Assembly: GCF_017377775.1 (NCBI RefSeq)
Contig: NZ_JAFVLN010000003.1
Coordinates: 310,001 to 374,000, forward strand
Reading direction: 5' to 3'
Origin: Streptomyces sp. VRA16 Mangrove soil
GTDB lineage: Bacteria > Actinomycetota > Actinomycetes > Streptomycetales > Streptomycetaceae
Length of the DNA: 64,000 nt
The notes beneath the pieces were generated by a model. The model saw only the letters and a list, made by a program, of their open reading frames with translations, was not told the DNA's origin and did not search any database. A program made the position numbers and the translations under genes. Within the stretch, counting starts at the first letter, position 1. Every line of letters begins with the position of its first letter. Shown here one piece after another: positions 58,085 through 64,000 of the stretch.

Positions 58085-61000
58085 CTAACGCGCGTTGAAG
58101 TACTTCGCCTCGGGGTGATGGATGACGATGGCGTCGGTGGACTGCTCGGGGTGCAGCTGGAACTCCTCGCTGAGGTGGACGCCGATCCGCTCCGGCTGGA
58201 GCAGGTCGGCGATCTTCGCGCGGTCCTCCAGGTTCGGGCAGGCGCCGTAGCCGAGGGAGAAGCGGGCACCCCGGTACTTCAGGGCGAACATGTCCTCCAT
58301 CGCGGCCGGGTCCTCGCCGGAGAAGCCCAGCTCGGAGCGGACGCGGGCGTGCCAGTACTCGGCGAGGGCCTCGGCCAACTGCACGGACAGGCCGTGGAGT
58401 TCGAGGTAGTCGCGGTAGGAGTCGGAGGCGAACAGCTCGGCGGTGGCCTCACCGATCTTCGAGCCGACGGTGACGACCTGGAGCCCGACGACGTCCGTCT
58501 CGCCGGACTCCTCCGGGCGGAAGAAGTCGGCCAGGCAGAGCCGGCGGCCGCGGCGCTGGCGCGGGAAGGTGAAGCGGGTGCGCTCGGTGCCGGACTCGTC
58601 CAGGATGATCAGGTCGTCGCCCTTGGACACGCACGGGAAGTAGCCGTGGACGACGGCCGCTTCCAGCATGTTGTCGGTGTGCAGCTTGTCGAGCCAGCCG
58701 CGCAGCCGCGGGCGGCCCTCGGTCTCCACCAGCTCCTCGTACGTCGGCCCGTCGCCGGTGCGCGCCTGCTTCAGGCCCCACTGGCCCTTGAAGAGGGCGC
58801 CCTCGTCGAGCCAGGAGGCGTATTCCTTGAGCTGGATGCCCTTGATGACGCGGGTGCCCCAGAACGGCGGCTCGGGCACCGGGTTGTCGACGGCGACGTC
58901 GGAGCGCACCGGCCCCGCGCTGTCGTCGGGCCGCTCCTCGACGACCGTGGCGGACGCCTTGACCCGGCGCTGCTTGAGCTCGGGCAGGGTGGCGCCGGGC
59001 ACGCCGCGCTTGACCGCGATCAGGGCGTCCATCAGGCGCAGGCCCTCGAACGCGTCGCGGGCGTAGCGGACCTCGCCCTCGTAGATCTCGTGCAGGTCCT
59101 GCTCGACGTAGGCGCGGGTGAGGGCGGCGCCGCCCAGGATCACCGGGTAGTCGGCCGCCAGCTTGCGCTGGTTGAGCTCCTCCAGGTTCTCCTTCATGAT
59201 CACCGTGGACTTGACCAGGAGGCCCGACATGCCGATGACGTCGGCCCGGTGCTCCTCGGCGGCCTCCAGGATCGCGGAGACGGGCTGCTTGATGCCGAGG
59301 TTGACGACGTTGTAGCCGTTGTTGGACAGGATGATGTCGACGAGGTTCTTGCCGATGTCGTGGACGTCGCCGCGCACGGTGGCCAGCACGATGGTGCCCT
59401 TGCCCTCGGCGTCCGACTTCTCCATGTGCGGCTCCAGGTAGGCCACCGCGTTCTTCATGACCTCGGCGGACTGGAGCACGAACGGCAGCTGCATCTGGCC
59501 GGAGCCGAAGAGCTCGCCGACCACCTTCATGCCGTCGAGGAGGGTGTCGTTGACGATGTCCAGGGCGGGCGTCGTGGTGAGCGCGTCGTCGAGGTCGGCC
59601 TCCAGGCCGTTCTTCTCGCCGTCGATGATGCGGCGCTTGAGGCGCTCCTCCAGCGGGAGGGCGGCCAGCTCCTCGGCCTTGCCCGCCTTCAGCGACTTCG
59701 CGGTGGCGCCCTCGAAGAGCTCCATCAGCTTCTGCAGCGGGTCGTAGCCCTCGCTGCGCCGGTCGTAGATCAGGTCGAGGGCGGTCTTGACCTGCTCCTC
59801 GTCGAACCGCGCGATCGGCAGGATCTTCGAGGCGTGCACGATGGCCGAGTCCAGGCCCGCCTTGACGCACTCGTCGAGGAAGACCGAGTTCAGCACGATG
59901 CGGGCGGCCGGGTTCAGGCCGAAGGAGATGTTCGACAGGCCCAGGGTCGTCTGGACGTCGGGGTGGCGCTTCTTCAGCTCGCGGATCGCCTCGATCGTCG
60001 CGATGCCGTCGCCCCGGGACTCCTCCTGGCCCGTGCAGATGGTGAAGGTCAGGGTGTCGATGAGGATGTCCGACTCGCGGATGCCCCAGTTCCCGGTCAG
60101 GTCGTCGATCAGCCGCTCGGCGATCTCGACCTTCTTCTCCGGGGTGCGGGCCTGGCCCTCCTCGTCGATGGTCAGCGCGATCAGCGCGGCGCCGTGCTCC
60201 TGGGCCAGCCGGGTGACCTTCGCGAAGCGGGACTCGGGGCCGTCGCCGTCCTCGTAGTTCACCGAGTTGATGACCGCGCGGCCGCCCAGCTTCTCCAGGC
60301 CGGCCTGGAGGACGTCGACCTCGGTCGAGTCCAGGACGATGGGGAGGGTGGAGGCGGTGGCGAAACGTCCCGCCAGCTCCTTCATGTCCGCGACGCCGTC
60401 CCGGCCGACGTAGTCGACGCACAGGTCGAGCATGTGCGCACCCTCGCGGATCTGGTCGCGGGCCATCTCCACGCAGTCGTCCCAGCGGGCCTCCAGCATG
60501 GCCTCGCGGAACTTCTTCGAACCGTTGGCGTTGGTGCGCTCACCGATCGCCATGTACGCGGTGTCCTGGCGGAACGGCACGGTCTGGTAGAGGGAGGCGG
60601 CGCCCGGCTCGGGGCGCGGCGAGCGCTGCGGCGGGGTCATGTCGCGGACCCGCTCGACGACCTGGCGCAGGTGCTCGGGCGTGGAGCCGCAGCAGCCGCC
60701 GATCAGCTGCAGCCCGTAGTTCTTGATGAAGTTCTCCTGCGCGTCCGCCATCTCCGGCGGGGTCAGCGGGAAGTGCGCGCCGTCCTTGCCCAGGATCGGC
60801 AGACCGGCGTTCGGCATGCACATCAGCGGCGTCGAGGAGTGCTGCGCGAGGTAGCGCAGGTGCTCGCTCATCTCGGCGGGGCCCGTCGAACAGTTCAGGC
60901 CGATCAGGTCGATGCCCAGCGGTTCCAGGGCGGTCAGCGCGGCGCCGATCTCGGAGCCGAGCAGCATCACGCCGGTCGTCTCGAAGGCGAGGGAGCAGAT

Positions 61001-61615
61001 CAGCGGGACCGAGACGCCCAGGGCTTCCATGGCGCGGCGGGCGCCGATCAGGGACGACTTGGTCTGCAGCAGGTCCTGCGACGTCTCGACGATCAGCGCG
61101 TCGGCGCCGCCCGCGAGCAGGCCCTCGGCGTTCTGCTGGTAGCCGTCGCGGATCGTGGCGTAGTCGATGTGGCCCAGCGAGGGCAGCTTGGTGCCGGGGC
61201 CGATGGAGCCGAGCACCCAGCGCTGCTGCCCGGTCCGCGCCGTGAACTCGTCGGCGACCTCGCGGGCGATGCGGGCGCCGGCCTCGGACAGCTCCACGAT
61301 CCGGTCGGCGATCTCGTACTCACTGGATGCCGTGAAGTTCGAGCCGAAGGTGTTGGTCTCGACGCAGTCCACGCCGACGGAGAAGTACGCCTCGTGGACC
61401 GAGCGGACGATGTCGGGGCGGGTGACGTTCAGGATCTCGTTGCAGCCCTCGAGGTCCTGGAAGTCCTCGAGCGTGGGATCCTGCGCCTGCAACATGGTGC
61501 CCATCGCGCCGTCGGCCACCACGACACGGGTGGCGAGGGCCTGGCGGAGGGCGTCCACGCGGGCGCGGGGACCGCCGGCGGTAGTAGCAGCTGCGGGCGT
61601 AGGCAACGAGGCCAT
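58085..61615 (-). CDS. metH: Cobalamin-dependent methionine synthase
   Basis: This 1176-residue protein has the full modular set: homocysteine-binding zinc domain (IGGCCGSTPEHLR near residue 310), methyltetrahydrofolate-binding domain (about 355-620), cobalamin cap and binding domain with the ligand histidine in GDVHDIGKNLVD (about 760), and C-terminal AdoMet-activation domain. It transfers a methyl group from 5-methyl-THF to homocysteine. ATG 61615 has GGGAGC six bases upstream. The leader upstream is unusually structured. It is divergent from gylR. Confidence 0.96.
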   Translation of the reverse strand: MASLPTPAAATTAGGPRARVDALRQALATRVVVADGAMGTMLQAQDPTLEDFQDLEGCNEILNVTRPDIVRSVHEAYFSVGVDCVETNTFGSNFTASSEYEIADRIVELSEAGARIAREVADEFTARTGQQRWVLGSIGPGTKLPSLGHIDYATIRDGYQQNAEGLLAGGADALIVETSQDLLQTKSSLIGARRAMEALGVSVPLICSLAFETTGVMLLGSEIGAALTALEPLGIDLIGLNCSTGPAEMSEHLRYLAQHSSTPLMCMPNAGLPILGKDGAHFPLTPPEMADAQENFIKNYGLQLIGGCCGSTPEHLRQVVERVRDMTPPQRSPRPEPGAASLYQTVPFRQDTAYMAIGERTNANGSKKFREAMLEARWDDCVEMARDQIREGAHMLDLCVDYVGRDGVADMKELAGRFATASTLPIVLDSTEVDVLQAGLEKLGGRAVINSVNYEDGDGPESRFAKVTRLAQEHGAALIALTIDEEGQARTPEKKVEIAERLIDDLTGNWGIRESDILIDTLTFTICTGQEESRGDGIATIEAIRELKKRHPDVQTTLGLSNISFGLNPAARIVLNSVFLDECVKAGLDSAIVHASKILPIARFDEEQVKTALDLIYDRRSEGYDPLQKLMELFEGATAKSLKAGKAEELAALPLEERLKRRIIDGEKNGLEADLDDALTTTPALDIVNDTLLDGMKVVGELFGSGQMQLPFVLQSAEVMKNAVAYLEPHMEKSDAEGKGTIVLATVRGDVHDIGKNLVDIILSNNGYNVVNLGIKQPVSAILEAAEEHRADVIGMSGLLVKSTVIMKENLEELNQRKLAADYPVILGGAALTRAYVEQDLHEIYEGEVRYARDAFEGLRLMDALIAVKRGVPGATLPELKQRRVKASATVVEERPDDSAGPVRSDVAVDNPVPEPPFWGTRVIKGIQLKEYASWLDEGALFKGQWGLKQARTGDGPTYEELVETEGRPRLRGWLDKLHTDNMLEAAVVHGYFPCVSKGDDLIILDESGTERTRFTFPRQRRGRRLCLADFFRPEESGETDVVGLQVVTVGSKIGEATAELFASDSYRDYLELHGLSVQLAEALAEYWHARVRSELGFSGEDPAAMEDMFALKYRGARFSLGYGACPNLEDRAKIADLLQPERIGVHLSEEFQLHPEQSTDAIVIHHPEAKYFNAR

Positions 61616-61622
61616 GAAAGAG

Positions 61623-61680
61623 CTCCCTGGGTGCGACGGCTGTCGGCTTTGCGCCTCCACTTGCCGGAGGCGCACCCGGT
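61623..61680 (-). promoter_or_regulatory. Structured 5' leader of metH (two competing stems next to the ribosome site)
   Basis: In the mRNA, GGGUGCG (61677-61671) can pair with CGCACCC (61635-61629), the latter touching the AGGGAGC ribosome site. The inner GCGCCUCC/GGAGGCGC stem (61673-61666 with 61658-61651) shares three bases with the outer stem, so the two compete. It does not match the cobalamin, SAM or SAH riboswitch consensus sequences as I know them. The class is unknown. Confidence 0.5.
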
Positions 61681-61691
61681 CAGGGTAGCCG

Positions 61692-61703
61692 GGACCATGG
61701 TCC
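61692..61703. promoter_or_regulatory. 12-bp palindrome upstream of metH
   Basis: GGACCATGGTCC is perfectly palindromic and lies in the metH/gylR divergent gap, just beyond the metH leader structure. It could be an operator; no family matched. Confidence 0.3.
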
Positions 61704-61839
61704 TTCCGTACAGGCGTCCACTGGCCGGACCGCCACACGGCGGCACCACGTCACACTGTCCTGAAGCGGGCGGTAACGAGAAACAGGCTGAAATGTAGGC
61801 TCACGCCGCATGAGCAGAGGTCGGCAACGACCGATACTG

Positions 61840-61854
61840 TTCAGCATTGCCGAA
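61840..61854. promoter_or_regulatory. Candidate GylR operator upstream of gylR
   Basis: TTCAGCATTGCCGAA is a near-perfect palindrome around GCATTGC. A related sequence, GTCGGCATTGTCGAAC, lies at 62915-62930 before glpF. The pair suggests autoregulation plus control of the operon. Confidence 0.65.
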
Positions 61855-61903
61855 CGTGCAAGAGCCCGGCAAGGTGAGAGGACCGAGGAGGAAAGGGACT
61901 GCG

Positions 61904-62677
61904 ATGGCACGCAACATCCAGTCGCTCGAACGGGCCGCGGCGATGCTGCGGCTCCTCGCGGGCGGCGAGCGGCGACTCGGTCTCTCGGACATCGCGTCGG
62001 CGCTCGGCCTGGCCAAGGGCACCGCGCACGGCATCCTGCGCACGCTGCAGGCCGAGGGCTTCGTGGAGCAGGACGCGGCATCGGGCCGTTACCAGTTGGG
62101 CGCGGAGCTGCTGCGCCTGGGCAACAGCTATCTGGACGTGCACGAGCTGCGCGCCCGCGCCCTCGTGTGGACCGACGACCTGGCCCGCTCCAGCGGCGAG
62201 GCCGTCTATCTCGGAGTCCTGCACCAGCAGGGTGTGTTGATCGTTCACCATGTGTTCCGGCCCGATGACAGTCGGCAGGTCCTGGAGGTGGGGGCGATGC
62301 AGCCGCTGCACTCGACGGCACTGGGCAAGGTCATCACCGCGTACGACCCGGTCGCGCACAGCGAGGTCGTGGACACGGAGCGCAAGGAGTTCACCGCCAA
62401 GACGGTCTGCGAGCTCGGGGAGTTCGAGGCGGTGCTCGATCTGACCCGCGCGCGCGGGTACGCCGCCGACGTCGAGGAGACATGGGAGGGCGTGGCCTCG
62501 GTCGCGGCGCCGATCCACGACCGGCACCGGATGCCGGTGGGCGCGGTCGGCATCACCGGCGCCGTGGAGCGGGTCTGCAAGGCCGACGAGGAGGGGGCGC
62601 TGCGCCCCGAACTCATCGCCGCCGTACGGGATTGCGCCCGTGCCGTCTCCCGCGATCTGGGCGCCAGCCGCTTCTGA
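61904..62677 (+). CDS. gylR: IclR-family glycerol operon repressor GylR
   Basis: This 257-residue protein has an N-terminal winged HTH (about 5-60; RLGLSDIASALGLAKGTAHGIL) and a C-terminal IclR effector domain (GVLHQQGVLIVHHVFRP, LHSTALGKVITAY, VAAPIHDRHRMPVGAVGI). It controls glycerol uptake and catabolism genes directly downstream, as shown for S. coelicolor GylR. GAGGAGG precedes ATG 61904. Palindromes at 61840 and 62915 are likely targets. Confidence 0.94.
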   Translation: MARNIQSLERAAAMLRLLAGGERRLGLSDIASALGLAKGTAHGILRTLQAEGFVEQDAASGRYQLGAELLRLGNSYLDVHELRARALVWTDDLARSSGEAVYLGVLHQQGVLIVHHVFRPDDSRQVLEVGAMQPLHSTALGKVITAYDPVAHSEVVDTERKEFTAKTVCELGEFEAVLDLTRARGYAADVEETWEGVASVAAPIHDRHRMPVGAVGITGAVERVCKADEEGALRPELIAAVRDCARAVSRDLGASRF

Positions 62678-62709
62678 GCCGTCCCGCGCGCCGCCTCGCG
62701 CACCCTCTC

Positions 62710-62733
62710 AAGCCCCGTCCCCGGACGGGGCTT
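62710..62733. terminator. Hairpin terminator after gylR
   Basis: AAGCCCCGTCC (62710-62720) and its complement GGACGGGGCTT (62723-62733) form an 11-bp stem, 33 bp past the gylR stop, followed by TTG. Confidence 0.9.
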
Positions 62734-62914
62734 TGACGTGTCGCCGATCTTTTCCCGGCCCTTCAAGGTGCAGCCTGCACGGATCCGCGCGACGATCGAG
62801 GAACACCAGCGAGGGTGCGAACACCGATAGGCGGGAACGATCAATAACGATCGTGCTTTCGATAACAGGACCCTTGACGAGGCAGTGAACGCGGGGCGAG
62901 ACTCGCGTCCATCG

Positions 62915-62930
62915 GTCGGCATTGTCGAAC
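62915..62930. promoter_or_regulatory. Candidate GylR operator upstream of glpF
   Basis: GTCGGCATTGTCGAAC shares GGCATTG-CGAAC spacing with the site before gylR (61840-61854) and has GTCG/CGAAC half-symmetry. It is 137 bp upstream of the glpF start. Confidence 0.65.
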
Positions 62931-63066
62931 ACCTACCGGCAATACGCGTTAGAGTGTGGACAGGCCAGGCCGCAACCCGCCCCCTTACGGGGCTCGGACC
63001 ACCGGAAAGGGACCCGGGGGTTCGCTACTCGGGTATTCCCCTGGACGAAGGACAAAGGAGTCGCGG

Positions 63067-63858
63067 GTGTCCAGCCACGACATCTTCCTCGGCGAGACCA
63101 TCGGTACCGCCGTACTCATTCTGCTGGGCGGTGGCGTCTGCGCCGCCGTCACGTTCAAGCGGTCGAAGGCGTTCAACGCCGGCTGGGTCGCCATCGCGTT
63201 CGGCTGGGGCTTCGCGGTCCTGACCGGCGCCTACATGGTCGGCGGCGTCTCCGGTGCGCACCTCAACCCGGCGGTCACGATCGGCCTGGCCATCGAGGGC
63301 GGCACCAAGTGGAGCGACGTACCGCTCTACCTGGCGTCGCAGCTGCTCGGCGCCATGATCGGCGCGGTTCTCGTGTGGATCGTGTACTACGGCCAGTTCC
63401 AGGCGCACCTGACGGACCAGGCGGTCCTGGAGGCGCACGCGAACAACGGCGAGGAGGGCATGGTCGACCCGAAGGCGGCGCCCAAGGCCGGCCCGGTCCT
63501 CGGCATCTTCTCCACCGGCCCGGAGATCCGGAACGCGGTGCAGAACCTGGTCACGGAGATCATCGCCACCGTCGTGCTGGTCCTGGCGATCCTCACGCAG
63601 GGCCTCAACGACAACGGCAACGGCCTCGGCGTCCTCGGCGCCCTGATCACCTCGTTCGTCGTCGTCAGCATCGGTCTCTCGCTCGGCGGTCCGACCGGTT
63701 ACGCGATCAACCCGGTCCGTGACCTCGGCCCGCGCATCGTCCACTCGCTGCTCCCGCTGCCCAACAAGGGTGGTTCGGACTGGTCGTACGCGTGGATTCC
63801 GGTGGCAGGCCCGCTCATCGGCGGCGCGCTCGCCGGACTGATCTACAAGCTGTTCTGA
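63067..63858 (+). CDS. glpF: Glycerol uptake facilitator (MIP/aquaporin family)
   Basis: This 263-residue channel has six membrane helices. The first half-helix motif is [10 protein letters not shown]; the second is [11 protein letters not shown], where Val replaces the usual Ala of NPA but the glycerol-type Asp and pore Arg are retained. GTG 63067 has AAGGAG seven bases upstream. It feeds glycerol to the adjacent kinase and is the first gene of the operon under GylR (gylC in the S. coelicolor naming). Confidence 0.94.
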   Translation: MSSHDIFLGETIGTAVLILLGGGVCAAVTFKRSKAFNAGWVAIAFGWGFAVLTGAYMVGGVSGAHLNPAVTIGLAIEGGTKWSDVPLYLASQLLGAMIGAVLVWIVYYGQFQAHLTDQAVLEAHANNGEEGMVDPKAAPKAGPVLGIFSTGPEIRNAVQNLVTEIIATVVLVLAILTQGLNDNGNGLGVLGALITSFVVVSIGLSLGGPTGYAINPVRDLGPRIVHSLLPLPNKGGSDWSYAWIPVAGPLIGGALAGLIYKLF

Positions 63859-63905
63859 GCGACGCCACCGACACCGACCACCGCACGTTCGACGAGGAGC
63901 ACCAC

Positions 63906-64000
63906 GTGACCGACGCACACACCGCAGGCCCGTTCATCGCGGCCATCGACCAGGGCACCACCTCCAGCCGCTGCATCGTCTTCGACCGCGACGGACGCAT
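63906..64000 (+). CDS. glpK: Glycerol kinase, N-terminal fragment (runs off window end)
   Basis: Only 31 codons are inside the window. From GTG 63906 (GAGGAG upstream) I translate an N-terminus ending FIAAIDQGTTSSRCIVFDR, the phosphate-1 motif (DQGTTSSR) of FGGY-family glycerol kinases. It phosphorylates glycerol from GlpF to glycerol 3-phosphate. The rest of the gene, and probably glpD, lie beyond base 64000. Confidence 0.93.
   Translation, partial: MTDAHTAGPFIAAIDQGTTSSRCIVFDRDGR

Larger units (their letters stand above)
62678..63066. other. Intergenic region with glpF promoter and leader
   Basis: This 389-bp gap holds the gylR terminator (62710-62733), a TTGACG-type -35 element near 62873, the candidate GylR operator at 62915-62930 with a further half-site (CGGCAATACGCG) downstream, and a leader of about 100 nt before glpF. 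Repeated AACGATC near 62839-62860 is unassigned. Confidence 0.6.

Noticed and set aside
58115..61798. 1227-residue open frame opposite metH
   Set aside because: Antisense shadow of metH, with low-complexity Arg/Gly/Leu composition and no family features.
61616..61800. Cobalamin riboswitch upstream of metH
   Set aside because: No B12-box-like AGYCAGGAGACCTGCC or GCCACTG core was seen on the minus strand; the structure present is different and reported only as an unknown leader.

Overview
This is a high-GC (about 70%) actinobacterial chromosome segment, almost certainly from Streptomyces. The evidence is strong third-position G/C bias, frequent GTG starts, a five-gene conservon, the Pup-proteasome locus, and a gylR-glpF-glpK glycerol operon. 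The gene order from the conservon through HelY, Tat, PafBC, PafA, PrcAB, Pup, Dop, Arc, MetH and GylR matches what I remember of the SCO1620-SCO1660 core region of S. coelicolor. That comparison is from memory and was not computed. I saw no tRNA, rRNA, CRISPR array, prophage or insertion sequence.

Layout. 1-5.7 kb: partial aminoglycoside phosphotransferase-like gene; LysR regulator divergent from a TDT-family carrier, with a duplicated LysR tail; an XRE-cupin / metal-receptor / small-ORF operon; a secreted propeller-like protein. 5.8-9.5 kb: glycine-betaine ABC importer in which permease and two tandem binding domains form one polypeptide. 9.7-15.4 kb: 5'-3' exonuclease, siderophore-interacting protein behind an iron box, a decayed ABC-2 permease, an APC permease, a GNAT acetyltransferase and an RluA-type pseudouridine synthase. 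15.4-20.0 kb: conservon (kinase, roadblock, DUF742, GTPase, CYP157-type P450). 20.4-27.8 kb: TetR regulator divergent from a DUF1989 pair, a biotin-dependent urea/guanidine carboxylase and allophanate hydrolase. 28-35.8 kb: HelY helicase, lipid kinase, TatC, TatA, two small proteins, PafC and PafB. 36-47.6 kb: two FKBP isomerases, PafA, an MFS/LacI divergent pair, PrcA, PrcB, an endonuclease VII-like protein, Pup, Dop and Arc. 47.9-57 kb: ferredoxin, secreted protein, TrmI, M50 protease, RecB-like nuclease, orphan response regulator and two orphan peptide-binding lipoproteins. 57.3-64 kb: HAD phosphatase, MetH, and the glycerol regulator with its operon, cut by the window end.

How the parts work together. 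The proteasome block holds ligase, depupylase, unfoldase, tagger and core. The carboxylase cluster fits guanidine nitrogen assimilation: carboxylation, deimination to allophanate by the DUF1989 pair, then hydrolysis. The most novel signal is a palindrome (CTGTCG-N2-CGACAG with A/T flanks and a shared 14-nt left side) found both in front of this cluster and in front of the APC permease about 9 kb away. This suggests one TetR-controlled regulon linking an importer to the nitrogen pathway, with no ykkC riboswitch visible. Other items worth a second look are the three-domain ProW-ProX-ProX fusion, the P450 with EQSLW in place of ExxR, the endonuclease overlapping prcB, a structured metH leader, a 14-bp inverted repeat between the MFS and LacI genes, and an intergenic repeat that begins directly at stop codons.
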